In this document: positions 51,913 to 61,163 of the stretch, piece by piece
How positions within the stretch are numbered: position 1 is the stretch's first letter
Layout of the letters: each line of letters opens with the position of its first letter
Source of the DNA: Paenibacillus prosopidis
GTDB taxonomy: Bacteria; Bacillota; Bacilli; Paenibacillales; Paenibacillaceae
Assembly (NCBI RefSeq): GCF_003337375.1
Contig: NZ_QPJD01000004.1
Coordinates: 1-64,000 of the forward strand
Direction of reading: 5' to 3'
Length of the DNA: 64,000 nucleotides
Notes under the pieces: generated by a model
Seen by the model: only the letters and a program-made list of their open reading frames with translations
Told to the model about the DNA's origin: nothing
Databases searched by the model: none
Position numbers and translations under genes: made by a program

Positions 51913-52433
51913 TTTGTTTCCCCCTCGTACCATAACCCTTTTTTCCTTAAACGAATTAATGCAAACCGTTCAATCTTCCGATTCACCCGGGTCATTATAC
52001 CTTCATCCGCAGGCGCTATCGGCGTGACGAGAATCGTATATAAGCCCATCCTATTTCCGCCAAGCACATCCGTCAGCATCTGGTCGCCGATAACGACAGT
52101 ATGCTCCGCAGCTAGTCCCAATACGCTAAGTGCTTTACGGAAGGATTTTCCTGCAGGCTTGCGGGCCGCATGTATGTACGGAATTTGAAGCGGTGCAGCA
52201 AACTTCGCTACACGCGTTTCATTATTATTAGAAACGATAACAACCTGAAAGCCGCGTGAGCGAACAAAATCAAGCCATTGTACAAGCTCAGGCGTAGCTA
52301 ACGCTTCCTTCGCACCGACCAGCGTATTGTCCAAATCCGTAATGATGCCGCGGACGCCTCTCGCATGCAGCTCATCTACATTTATTTCGTAAACCGTATT
52401 GACGCGCATATGCGGCAACAGCCGTTCAAACAT
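51909..52433 (-). CDS. yqeG: YqeG HAD-IIIA family phosphatase
   Basis: A 174-residue HAD phosphatase with the motif GIITDLDNTLVGAKE (DxDxT), VIVSNNNETRVAKF and TVVIGDQMLTDVLGGNRMGL. It is the first gene of the yqe cluster and is coupled to yqeH. The physiological substrate is not known. Confidence 0.93.
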   Translation of the reverse strand: MFERLLPHMRVNTVYEINVDELHARGVRGIITDLDNTLVGAKEALATPELVQWLDFVRSRGFQVVIVSNNNETRVAKFAAPLQIPYIHAARKPAGKSFRKALSVLGLAAEHTVVIGDQMLTDVLGGNRMGLYTILVTPIAPADEGIMTRVNRKIERFALIRLRKKGLWYEGETK

Positions 52434-52500
52434 AATGGATATCCCTCTGCTTTCTGCCTGCTATCTTACGAAACTATACCATACAAACCAAATTTGTTGC

Positions 52501-52539
52501 AAAAAAATACCGCCGCCGAGCAACGCCGGCAGACGGTAT
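52501..52539 (-). terminator. Intrinsic terminator after the transglutaminase gene
   Basis: ATACCG...CGGTAT with an inner GCCG/CGGC stem is followed on the minus strand by seven T's, a few bases after the stop at 52544. Confidence 0.8.
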
Positions 52540-52543
52540 GATG

Positions 52544-54784
52544 TCATCTAAGCTGGTCAATAAGTGACCTTACCCTTACAACAAAGCGGTCTGCATCTTC
52601 CGCTGAAGCGATGACGGGGCTATATTTCGCTTGCTCAAAGCCATCGATTACCGCCCTGAAATCATCACGCAGCCGTTTCTGGCTTTGCGACCATCGCATT
52701 ACTGCCTCGCGCAGCGTCTCATGCTCCTGCCGTTCCATCCCGCGCTTCCTGCAAATCCGAAGCAGCTTATGCGTCTCAATCACGATACGGTCATTATTCG
52801 TGTAAGAGCCGTGTCTAATCCGCCGCCATGATGCGATAACTTTCTCACGTCGGATAATGAGCCATGCTGCTCCAAGAATAGTCAACAGCGAGACAGAGCT
52901 CCAAGCCCACAGCTTTACATTGGTATTGGTATCCTCTTCACCTGCAGCAGCCGTGTCTCCTGTGCTCCCATCCAAATCCGGCAGCGGTGCCTCTTCCTCC
53001 TCCGCAATGGAATAAGGAAACGAGAAGCCGGCGGTAGCCTCGAATGGAATCCAGCCGTAACCTTCAAAATAAATCTCTACCCATGAGTGAGCATCGGAAT
53101 TACGAACCGTATAGGTTCCTGCACCAGTCGGGTTCAAATCCTCTTCCAGCATGTCTCCAGGAGGGCCGTAGGCACTTGCCGGCAGTACTCCGGGTGCAAA
53201 GCCCTTCACCCATCTTGCGGGCAGTCCGATGCTTCGTGCCATGACCGCCATCGATGTGGAAAAATAGTCGCAATAGCCTTCCTTCAGCTCAAATAGAAAC
53301 CGGTCGACGAAGTCAGTAGTCTTGCCGGTAAGCTTGCTCTCATCGGGTTTATTATTGTAAGAAAAATTTAGTCTCAGATACGTTTCCAGAAGTCTCGCTT
53401 TTTCGTAATCGTTTGTAGCCTCTGCAGTCACCTTCTCGGCAAGCTCCCGCACACGTGCAGGCACGGTATCCGGTAATTGGACATACAACGCATTGCGGGA
53501 TGGATCGGACCATCCAGCTTTTGCTTTCCGCAGCGCTTCTTCATCCAGCACCGGAATGCTTGAAGTGACCGAATACGTTTCAGGATACTTCTGCATGGAC
53601 CAATCGAGCCAACGCAGCTCCCATGCACCAGGCATCCACATTAGACCTTTTGGCAGAGGAGCCTCTTCATTGCCTATCCAATTCACTCTCGTCACCGGTG
53701 CGGCTGCAAACAGAACGGGATAGGCATCTTTACGAACCATCGTCACAATTTGGCTGACTTCGATTGTCTTGGCTAAAGGACGTTCGTCCTGAATGGGTAA
53801 CGTAGCGCCTTTCTCAATGCGGCTATACGTGTCTCCTTCTTCATTTCCTTCCACGTCATACCAGCCGTCACCGCTATAAACTGACTTTGTCTCGCCTCGC
53901 CAATAGCTGCGATGTGAAGTAGAAATCGTCATCATCGGCGAATAATCGTACTCAAAACCGCCGCCGAGCAATTCATCACTTCTGCTGTAACCGGAGCTGG
54001 CATTGCCTGAGCTGCCAGGCGTGATCGCATCCGTACCCTTGTCGCCAAGAAATATTTTAACCTTCTCCCCTTTGGACTCCTTCCACATCGTGTAAGGATC
54101 CTGCAATATCGGAGAAAGGGAAGGCATATTCAATCCAACTGCCATTAATATCGACAACACCAGGGCAATAGGCAATATTAATTGAAGCGGATATTCAATG
54201 AGCTCCTTCCAGCTTCTTGGATGTTCTCGCTGAAGCCTGGACATATGGTTCGCTACGAGCCAAAGCAGCCCGATAAATACAACCAAGCCTACCTCATCCC
54301 AAAGCCATATCGGCGTAAAAGAATCAGCTATCGTCAACGTAAAGATGCTCACTCCGATAAAACCAAACATCCGGGGACGAGTCGCTATCCATAATCCAAA
54401 CAAAACATGCAGCATGAGCAATACGGCGCTAATCCAAATAAATGGAAGAAGCTGTACAGCATGCGCCTGCAGCCACCATACCCACTCTTGCCAGTGCTCC
54501 GGGTTCGCAATTACCCAGTCCATTCTTGCGAATTGGGTCGTAATAACGATTGCAGCCGAGATTTGAAGCAGCAGCTTCACAAACCGTTTGCGAAGCGGCA
54601 GCAAAATATCGATAACCGCAGCGGAAAATAATGTGTAATAAGCGATGGCGTATGTCTCTTCCCACCAGAAGCCATCGAAAATAGCAATCGTATTCGATAA
54701 GATAACAGCAATGAATAAATAGGTTAGCTTCTCATACCAATTAGACGTTAAATAGGCTGATAGCAGCCTGATGTTTTGTTTCAT
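52544..54784 (-). CDS. Membrane transglutaminase-like protein (TgpA/YebA type)
   Basis: A 746-residue protein. Seven or so helices occupy residues 1-220, followed by an extracytoplasmic transglutaminase domain with Cys (KEGYCDYFSTSMAVMARSIG), His (NSDAHSWVEIYFEGYGWIPF) and Asp/Glu in the FEAT region, and a C-terminal helix with a cytoplasmic tail. It should be a thiol protease or transamidase at the cell surface. It overlaps the DUF58 gene by 4 bases and forms the operon MoxR-DUF58-transglutaminase, as in Bacillus yeaC-yeaD-yebA. Confidence 0.9.
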   Translation of the reverse strand: MKQNIRLLSAYLTSNWYEKLTYLFIAVILSNTIAIFDGFWWEETYAIAYYTLFSAAVIDILLPLRKRFVKLLLQISAAIVITTQFARMDWVIANPEHWQEWVWWLQAHAVQLLPFIWISAVLLMLHVLFGLWIATRPRMFGFIGVSIFTLTIADSFTPIWLWDEVGLVVFIGLLWLVANHMSRLQREHPRSWKELIEYPLQLILPIALVLSILMAVGLNMPSLSPILQDPYTMWKESKGEKVKIFLGDKGTDAITPGSSGNASSGYSRSDELLGGGFEYDYSPMMTISTSHRSYWRGETKSVYSGDGWYDVEGNEEGDTYSRIEKGATLPIQDERPLAKTIEVSQIVTMVRKDAYPVLFAAAPVTRVNWIGNEEAPLPKGLMWMPGAWELRWLDWSMQKYPETYSVTSSIPVLDEEALRKAKAGWSDPSRNALYVQLPDTVPARVRELAEKVTAEATNDYEKARLLETYLRLNFSYNNKPDESKLTGKTTDFVDRFLFELKEGYCDYFSTSMAVMARSIGLPARWVKGFAPGVLPASAYGPPGDMLEEDLNPTGAGTYTVRNSDAHSWVEIYFEGYGWIPFEATAGFSFPYSIAEEEEAPLPDLDGSTGDTAAAGEEDTNTNVKLWAWSSVSLLTILGAAWLIIRREKVIASWRRIRHGSYTNNDRIVIETHKLLRICRKRGMERQEHETLREAVMRWSQSQKRLRDDFRAVIDGFEQAKYSPVIASAEDADRFVVRVRSLIDQLR

Positions 54785-56028
54785 GCAATACTGCCCCCTT
54801 CCAGTACGACGGGGAGCTCTTGCAGCTGGCGGATCTCGAACACAGGCCAGCCCCGTTCACGCAGGACTTGCTTCCATGATGTATGTTGATTCAACTTATC
54901 AACAGAAGATGAAATGTACAGCAAACAAGGAATAATACCTTTCCGTGACAGCCATTCCATACTGCGAATAACGTCAGCGCCTTCCTCTGATGTAATAACG
55001 ATAGCGAAGCAGCCAGGCTCCAGCAAAGAATCCGCTCGCTGCAGGGAAGCATAGAGCGGGCGTGACGCATCCGCATCAACAAAGGTCAAATGCTTCATTA
55101 ATAAATTACGTTGGTCCATACCTGATTTAGGAGAAACCATCGTCATGCTTTCCCCGAGAGACAGCAGTCCCATCGCGGTATCTTCCTTCAACCCGTTTTC
55201 CAAAAGTGAAGCAGCGGCCGATACGGCAAGTTCGAAGCGAGCCGTCAATTCACCACGGTAACCGGCAGGATTCCGGTCAAGGACCACTAGAGTCCGCGGC
55301 AGTGACTCCCGCTCAAATGCCTTGGATTTCCACTCCCCGGTCTTTGCCGTTGCATTCCAGTGAACGCGCGACAAGCGATCGCCGTATAAATACTCGCGCA
55401 CGCCGTTAATTTGTGTCGTCTCCTTGGCCGAACGGGAAGCAATCGCATGAGAATACGGTCCGCGGATCCCGCGCTGAACGCCATGCCATTGTCTCAGGGG
55501 CACCGTTTGCGGCAACACGCTGAACACCGTCTCAGAGCCGAATTGTCCGGTTTGCTCGAACAAGCCAAACACATCATACGAGATACATTCGGTTTGGGTA
55601 AACCGGTATTCACCGCGCTGCAGCGGCGGCGTTTGATAGACGACCTGACCGCTTCGCTTCCAGTTCGGAACGAACGACGTTTCAAATTCCAGCTTTTGCC
55701 CATTGTGACGATGCAGCTTATCTCTGACAATGACATAAGGAAGCGGATAATAGCCTGGTATTTTTACGTTCAAGCTTACGTCAAGCGAGCTGCCCGCCGA
55801 CAAGGATTGATCAAGCGCTGTCGTCCCCGGGCTGGCATAAGCTCTGCTGCCGGACACTTTATTAATACCGCTCCACCGTCCCAATACCAAATAAAACAAC
55901 AGCATATTGAGTATGATAAACAGCATAAATGACGTCTTGCCACCCTGAAACAAAAAATAAAAAAGACTAGTCGTATAAACAACTGCGACAAGCTGCCAGC
56001 GCAACTTTGCTGATTTCACGGATGCCAT
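54781..56028 (-). CDS. DUF58 domain membrane protein (YeaD type)
   Basis: A 415-residue protein with two N-terminal helices (LVAVVYTTSLFYFLFQGG and MLFIILNMLLFYLVLG) and the DUF58 signature GVREYLYGDRLSRVHWNATA with KTGEWKSKAF. DUF58 proteins often carry a von Willebrand-like fold and work with MoxR ATPases as chaperones. Its start has no strong ribosome binding site, but it is only 3 bases after the MoxR stop. Substrates are not known. Confidence 0.88.
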   Translation of the reverse strand: MASVKSAKLRWQLVAVVYTTSLFYFLFQGGKTSFMLFIILNMLLFYLVLGRWSGINKVSGSRAYASPGTTALDQSLSAGSSLDVSLNVKIPGYYPLPYVIVRDKLHRHNGQKLEFETSFVPNWKRSGQVVYQTPPLQRGEYRFTQTECISYDVFGLFEQTGQFGSETVFSVLPQTVPLRQWHGVQRGIRGPYSHAIASRSAKETTQINGVREYLYGDRLSRVHWNATAKTGEWKSKAFERESLPRTLVVLDRNPAGYRGELTARFELAVSAAASLLENGLKEDTAMGLLSLGESMTMVSPKSGMDQRNLLMKHLTFVDADASRPLYASLQRADSLLEPGCFAIVITSEEGADVIRSMEWLSRKGIIPCLLYISSSVDKLNQHTSWKQVLRERGWPVFEIRQLQELPVVLEGGSIA

Positions 56029-56031
56029 CAG

Positions 56032-56988
56032 CTAGCGCTCTAGCCGAACCGGCACTTTCGTTGACTGAATCACTTGCGCAATGATGTCCTCTGCTCTAAT
56101 CCCGTTCATCCTTGCTTCAGTACGAAGCAGCAGCCGGTGTGAAAGTACATAAGGCGCAAGCTCCTTCACATCGTCAGGTGTAACGAACAGGCGCTGCTGA
56201 ATGTATGCGCTTGCTTTAGCAGCTCTAGCCAGCGCAATAGCCGCACGCGGACTTGCCCCAAGCATGACGTTTGCATGTTCTCTCGTGCCTCTGATTATTC
56301 CGACTAAATATTTGCCGACTGCATCATCGATGTGTACCTCAAGCACTTCCTCCTGAATATGGATCATATCCGGTATGTTAATCATCGGTTCAATTCTATC
56401 CGATGGATGTATACCTTCATTAGATAGCACCATTCGCTGTTCATCCGTTTCACTCGGGTAACCGAGAGACAGCTTCATCATAAACCGGTCAAGCTGCGCT
56501 TCCGGCAGCGTATACGTACCCTCAAACTCGATCGGATTTTGCGTTGCAAGCAGAACAAACGGACGAGGCAGCTCGTAGGTGTCGCCGTCTACCGTTACAT
56601 GACCTTCCTCCATCGCCTCGAGCAAAGCGGATTGCGTCTTCGTCGTTGCCCGATTTATTTCATCAGCAAGCAAAATGTTTGCCATAACTGGACCTGGACG
56701 GAATATAAACGTTTCCTGCTTCGGATGATAAATAGAAACTCCCGTAATATCGGTAGGTAGTAAGTCCGGATTACATTGAATGCGGCGAAATTGACCGCCG
56801 ATTGATTTTGCCAGCGCTTTTACCAGCTGCGTTTTGCCTGTGCCGGGTACATCTTCCAACAGCACATGACCGCCTGCGATAACGGCGATGAGCAATCTCT
56901 GGATTTCTTCCTGTTTGCCAAGGATACAAGTTTCTAAGTTTCGTAGAATAGCAGCACATAATTGCATGTTTGCAGGACGAATATCCAT
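56032..56988 (-). CDS. MoxR-family AAA ATPase (YeaC type)
   Basis: A 318-residue AAA ATPase. Walker A is LEDVPGTGKTQLVKALAKSI, Walker B is NILLADEINRATTKTQSALL, and sensor regions FVLLATQNPIEFEGTYTLPE and GASPRAAIALARAAKA follow. MoxR ATPases help to fold or activate VWA/DUF58 partners, here the next gene. It is the first gene of the operon. Confidence 0.93.
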   Translation of the reverse strand: MDIRPANMQLCAAILRNLETCILGKQEEIQRLLIAVIAGGHVLLEDVPGTGKTQLVKALAKSIGGQFRRIQCNPDLLPTDITGVSIYHPKQETFIFRPGPVMANILLADEINRATTKTQSALLEAMEEGHVTVDGDTYELPRPFVLLATQNPIEFEGTYTLPEAQLDRFMMKLSLGYPSETDEQRMVLSNEGIHPSDRIEPMINIPDMIHIQEEVLEVHIDDAVGKYLVGIIRGTREHANVMLGASPRAAIALARAAKASAYIQQRLFVTPDDVKELAPYVLSHRLLLRTEARMNGIRAEDIIAQVIQSTKVPVRLER

Positions 56989-57080
56989 CTCATTACCTCC
57001 CGAAATTAACGCTTAAGTTCGTATACCAATAGTACTATTTTACAGTAATTCCTTTACACTGCACAAACTTTTTCACTCCA

Positions 57081-57115
57081 AAAAAAATTGGAGGATCCCA
57101 CAGGATCCTCCAATT
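57081..57115 (-). terminator. Intrinsic terminator after spoVAE
   Basis: AATTGGAGGATCC and GGATCCTCCAATT form a perfect 13-base stem around CACA. On the minus strand it is followed by eight T's. Confidence 0.9.
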
Positions 57116-57124
57116 CATTTTCGC

Positions 57125-57475
57125 TTACCCTTTAGGCCTTACGACCAAGGATGCGAGAAATGAGAAAATAATTGCCGCTGAAATACCGGCGCTCGTTACT
57201 TTAAAAATACCTGAAATAACGCCGATCCATCCTTGAGTGTGCAGCTCTGTCAGAGCACCGTGGACGAGCGCATTCCCGAAGCTCGTTATCGGAACGGAAG
57301 CGCCTGCACCCGCAAATTTCACTAACGGCTCATATAAGTTAAAGCCGTCCACGATCGCTCCGATAACAACGAGCGTAGCCATCGTATGCGCCGGTGTAAG
57401 CTTAAACACATCAAACATAATTTGACCGAGAACGCAAATCGCGCCTCCAACTAAAAAGGCCCATAAAAAAATCAT
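57125..57475 (-). CDS. spoVAE: Stage V sporulation protein AE
   Basis: A 116-residue membrane protein with four helices: MIFLWAFLVGGAICVLGQIM, AHTMATLVVIGAIVDGFNLY, PITSFGNALVHGALTELHTQ and GISAAIIFSFLASLV. SpoVA proteins move dipicolinic acid into the developing spore and release it on germination. The start at 57475 follows GGGGGG; it overlaps no neighbour by more than a few bases. Confidence 0.9.
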   Translation of the reverse strand: MIFLWAFLVGGAICVLGQIMFDVFKLTPAHTMATLVVIGAIVDGFNLYEPLVKFAGAGASVPITSFGNALVHGALTELHTQGWIGVISGIFKVTSAGISAAIIFSFLASLVVRPKG

Positions 57476-57482
57476 ACCGTCT

Positions 57483-58496
57483 TTACCCCCCTTTTGCGCT
57501 AATTGCCACGGCATGCGCAATACACGGAATACTTTCGCCCTGCTGGAACGAAAGCGGGGACAGCAGCGCGCCTGTAGCGACAACTAAAATTCGTTTTAAT
57601 TCGCCCTTCTTGATACGCTTCAGCAAATGACCGTAAGTGACGACGGCTGAACAGCCGCAGCCGCTTCCCCCAGCCTGTACCTTTTGCTTCTGCACATCAT
57701 ATACCATTAGGCCGCAATCGCCAAACACCGTATCGTTCATCGGTACGCCGTTCTTCAGCAGCAGCTCCTTCGCAATGGGATGTCCAACGCCAGCCAAATC
57801 ACCTGTTACGATCAAATCATAATCGCCCGGCGAGCGGCCTGTATCGTTAAAATGAGCTTGGATCGTATCAACCGCTGCCGGAGCCATTGCTCCCCCCATA
57901 TTAAACGGATCCGTAATTCCCAAATCTATGACCTTGCCAATGGTCGCGCATTCCACGACTGGACCTTCACCTTTATTGGCAACGATTGCAGCACCCGCGC
58001 CGGTGACCGTATATTGTGCAGTTGGCGGCTTCTGAGAGCCATACTCGGTCGGATAACGGAACTGCTTCTCCGCTGTACAGTTATGGCTGCACGTACCGGC
58101 AAGCACTTGGCTTCCAGCGCCTGAATTCACAATCAGCGAAGCGAGCGCCAGCGTCTCCATCGACGTGGAGCAGGCGCCAAATACGCCTAAATAAGGGACA
58201 CCTAATGACCGTGCCGCGAAGCTATTGCTAATAATTTGGTTCATCAAGTCTCCGCCGATATAAAATTGAAGCTGATCCCTTTCGATACCTGCGTTCTGAA
58301 TGGCAAATTCGGACGCTTGTTCCAGCAGCAGCCGCTCCGCCTTCTCCCAGCTTTTCTGCTGCATATCGAGCTCGGGATGGACAAGATCAAAGTCAGCTGC
58401 GAGCGGGCCGTCTCCCTCATCAGGACCGACGACAGTCGCTTCGCCAATAATGACCGGACGATTCTCGAACCACCATGATTGTTTTCCTCGAAGCAT
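57483..58496 (-). CDS. spoVAD: Stage V sporulation protein AD
   Basis: A 337-residue thiolase-fold protein that binds dipicolinic acid: GVFGACSTSMETLALASLIV, VLAGTCSHNCTAEKQFRYP, YTVTGAGAAIVANKGEG and AGGSGCGCSAVVTYGHLLKR. The start at 58496 (MLRGKQSWWF) follows GGGGGG 7 bases upstream; upstream ATGs lie inside spoVAC. It is the middle gene of the cluster. Confidence 0.95.
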   Translation of the reverse strand: MLRGKQSWWFENRPVIIGEATVVGPDEGDGPLAADFDLVHPELDMQQKSWEKAERLLLEQASEFAIQNAGIERDQLQFYIGGDLMNQIISNSFAARSLGVPYLGVFGACSTSMETLALASLIVNSGAGSQVLAGTCSHNCTAEKQFRYPTEYGSQKPPTAQYTVTGAGAAIVANKGEGPVVECATIGKVIDLGITDPFNMGGAMAPAAVDTIQAHFNDTGRSPGDYDLIVTGDLAGVGHPIAKELLLKNGVPMNDTVFGDCGLMVYDVQKQKVQAGGSGCGCSAVVTYGHLLKRIKKGELKRILVVATGALLSPLSFQQGESIPCIAHAVAISAKGG

Positions 58497-58497
58497 G

Positions 58498-58989
58498 TTA
58501 CTGCCCCCCAGTGCCCAATATGAGATGTGCAATACCAACAAAAAATGCAGCGACCGTTCCGAAGACAATGACAGATCCAGCCAGCTTGAACATATTGCCG
58601 CCAACTCCGAGAACGAGCCCTTCACTCCGGTGCTCCAAAGCGGCTGAGCACATGGAGTTCGCAAATCCTGTTACCGGTACAGCAGAGCCTGCGCCGGCCC
58701 ACTGCGCTATTTTGTCGTATACCCCAAGGCTCGTTAAAATAACCGATATAAGAATAAGTGTTGCAACTGTAGGATTGCTGGCAGCTTCCTCACTCATTCC
58801 CATCAGATGAACGTACATCTCCTGAATAACTTGTCCAAGCACGCAAACCGCACCGCCAAAGACGAAAGCCTTCAAACAATTCGCCAAAATCGAGCGGGGA
58901 GGCTCCATTGTTTTGGCGTATGCCTGATATTCCTTTGGCGACATCGACATCTTTTTGTAATTATGCCTGCCTTTGCTTTTGGTAGCCAC
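58498..58989 (-). CDS. spoVAC: Stage V sporulation protein AC
   Basis: A 163-residue membrane protein with four helices, homologous to SpoVAE: CLKAFVFGGAVCVLGQVIQE, NPTVATLILISVILTSLGVY, AVPVTGFANSMCSAALEHRS and IVFGTVAAFFVGIAHLIL. SpoVAC is thought to be the mechanosensitive channel that releases dipicolinic acid. A GTG at 58989 follows GGAGG by 8 bases. Only AC, AD and AE are present here; AA, AB, AEa and AF are missing. Confidence 0.93.
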   Translation of the reverse strand: MATKSKGRHNYKKMSMSPKEYQAYAKTMEPPRSILANCLKAFVFGGAVCVLGQVIQEMYVHLMGMSEEAASNPTVATLILISVILTSLGVYDKIAQWAGAGSAVPVTGFANSMCSAALEHRSEGLVLGVGGNMFKLAGSVIVFGTVAAFFVGIAHLILGTGGQ

Positions 58990-59090
58990 TGCTGCAACCT
59001 CCTTCTATGCTGCGGTTCTCGGCACGACCGAATAACATAACCGCTTTGCTTCATTATTTGTAACAGCAGAGGGCATTATGCCAGCAAAAA

Positions 59091-59134
59091 AAAGGATTGC
59101 CCAAGACCAGTAAACCAGTCAAAAGCAATCCTTT
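59091..59134 (-). terminator. Intrinsic terminator after the 31-residue membrane peptide
   Basis: AAAGGATTGC and GCAATCCTTT pair over 10 bases; on the minus strand the stem is followed by eight T's. It begins 1 base after the stop of the small gene at 59136. Confidence 0.75.
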
Positions 59135-59135
59135 C

Positions 59136-59231
59136 TCATAAACAAATAGCTAACAATAAAATGACAAGCAAAACGTACAAAATGAGCACGAGTATGCTTA
59201 TAGAAAGCCGTTTTTGCCGCTTCTTGGACAT
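59136..59231 (-). CDS. Small single-helix membrane peptide, 31 aa
   Basis: MSKKRQKRLSISILVLILYV followed by LLVILLLAICL: a basic head and one transmembrane helix reaching the C-terminus. GAGGGG lies about 9 bases before the ATG, and a terminator follows directly, so it looks like an independent transcript of a real gene. It resembles the many small membrane peptides of spore formers, but there is no family signature. Function unknown. Confidence 0.6.
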   Translation of the reverse strand: MSKKRQKRLSISILVLILYVLLVILLLAICL

Positions 59232-59386
59232 CACGCTGCTCCCCTCAAACGGGCTTTTTACCTACAGCATATGCCCAAACACTCACATTGGGAGCTTATC
59301 CGCTGCTTTTTTCATTAGGCATTTGGTTAAAAACGAGGGAAGAGAGCTCACAAAATGAGCTCTCTCCTACTTTGCTTATTCAAGTT

Positions 59387-61093
59387 TTATTTCGACCAAA
59401 GCTCTACGCGGTCCTTCACCATTTTTGTGAATTCTTCATTCAATTTCGCTACGCCTGCATCTTCAAGATCCTTCAAGAATGCATCGTATACTTTATCAAA
59501 ATCAGCCGGTTTAGCAAGAATCGCTTCTGGAATACGTTTTTTCATAATATCTTGCGTTTTTTGGAAAATAACGTTTGCTTGGGAGCCAGTTTCGAATGGA
59601 AGCGTCCAAGCCGCGCCGTATTTACGCTCTGGGAATGCATCGTCTGCTGGCCACAGATCTTTATACGTTGTTGCGCCGTAAGCTGCAAGCGTCTTTTTGT
59701 CTTCTTCCGAGTAAGCCGTTTGAATTTGCTCAGGGAATGTCGTCGTGTAGTAGTTACCGGATGGATCCTTCACGCCGTCTCCGTAACGGGCGGATATCAA
59801 GTAGTTGCCGATACCCGTTGTTTTCTTGAATGTGTTGTTATCGTTTGATTTTTGTTCTTGAACGTCAGCAGGAATGACGCGCTTGCCGTCTTCTACATTG
59901 TAATGCTTGCCTTCAATACCCCAGTTTACGAGTACTTGACCTTCATCGGAAGCCAGGTAATCCAGGAATTTGATCAGACGAACCGGATCCTGTGCATCTT
60001 TCGTGATCCCAATTCCGAAGCCAGTAAGGTAACCAGTGCCTTGGAAGGAATGATCTTGGTACGTTTCGTTCAATGTTACAGGGAAACGAGCGTATGTCGA
60101 ACCGAATTTGCCTTCAGCTTTCAAAGCGTTTTCAGCTTCGCCGTAATCCCAGTTTTGGTCGATAAGACCAAGAACGCGGCCGGAAGCGATTTTTGCTTTG
60201 TACTGATCGTATTTTTGAACGAAGCTTTCTTTGTCAAGCAAGCCGATATCGTTCATGTGGTTCAGCCAACGGAAATATTCTCTTTCTTCAGGACGCTGGT
60301 AGTGCATGATTGCTTCATGAGTATCTTGGTTAATGAAGAACTCGCCATCATCCGGAGCGCCGGTTGCATAGAAAGCCGGGTTTGTTACGGAAATCAGAAT
60401 TTGCCATTCGCCGCCGTTAAGCGACATACCGATTGTTGGTTGGCCGTCTGCTGTTTTTGGATTTTTCTCAATATAGGCTTTGATTGCAGCTTCGTAATCT
60501 TGAACGGTTTTGATTTCCGGGTAGCCGGCTGCTTCAAGCACTTGGTGCTGCAATTGGAAGCCGCCGCCTGCATCAAAGTACGTTTGCCCTACGCCGCTTG
60601 ACGGCAGTATATAAATTCCATCGTCATCCTCGCTCCAGCGAAGACGGTTAAAGTATTCGCCGTAAACCTTTTTAATGTTAGGACCATGCTCTTCGATCAA
60701 TGGACGAAGGTCGATCAATGCGCCAGCATCAACCAATTTGCCTGCGCTGCCCTTAGGCATAACCAAGTCCGGATACTCATCGCTCGCTACCATAAGTGCG
60801 AACATGTCAGAGTCAGTACCGCCAACAGGGAATTCTTGTTTGAGTGTAATTCCTGTTTTTTCCTGAATGAATTTACCTACATCGGACTGCATATCATCCC
60901 AGCTCGGGTTGTTATCGCCGGATGCCATACGGATCGTAATTGGCTCAGCTGCCGGCTCATTTGTTGCATTAGTTGAACTATCTGGCGTTGTCGTGTTATT
61001 GCCGCCTTCATTATTCGAATTGCCGCATGCTGTGACGAATACGAATACGAGTGCCAACATCAAGCTAAGAGCCATTTGCATCTTTCTTTTCAT
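59387..61093 (-). CDS. Extracellular solute-binding lipoprotein, second transporter
   Basis: A 568-residue binding lipoprotein. The signal peptide ends in LVFVFVTACGNS (lipobox VTAC), followed by an Asn/Thr/Ser-rich linker and a family 1 solute-binding fold (GIGITKDAQDPVRLIKFLDY; WGIEGKHYNVEDGKRVIPAD). It should bind an oligosaccharide; the sugar cannot be told. The start at 61093 follows GGGAGG. It is the last gene of a three-gene transporter operon, without an ATPase. Confidence 0.92.
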   Translation of the reverse strand: MKRKMQMALSLMLALVFVFVTACGNSNNEGGNNTTTPDSSTNATNEPAAEPITIRMASGDNNPSWDDMQSDVGKFIQEKTGITLKQEFPVGGTDSDMFALMVASDEYPDLVMPKGSAGKLVDAGALIDLRPLIEEHGPNIKKVYGEYFNRLRWSEDDDGIYILPSSGVGQTYFDAGGGFQLQHQVLEAAGYPEIKTVQDYEAAIKAYIEKNPKTADGQPTIGMSLNGGEWQILISVTNPAFYATGAPDDGEFFINQDTHEAIMHYQRPEEREYFRWLNHMNDIGLLDKESFVQKYDQYKAKIASGRVLGLIDQNWDYGEAENALKAEGKFGSTYARFPVTLNETYQDHSFQGTGYLTGFGIGITKDAQDPVRLIKFLDYLASDEGQVLVNWGIEGKHYNVEDGKRVIPADVQEQKSNDNNTFKKTTGIGNYLISARYGDGVKDPSGNYYTTTFPEQIQTAYSEEDKKTLAAYGATTYKDLWPADDAFPERKYGAAWTLPFETGSQANVIFQKTQDIMKKRIPEAILAKPADFDKVYDAFLKDLEDAGVAKLNEEFTKMVKDRVELWSK

Positions 61094-61163
61094 TTCGTTA
61101 AAGCCTCCCTTTTTTCTGTGCGTGATTTGCATGTATATAACAGGAAACCTGCTATTACCAAAA

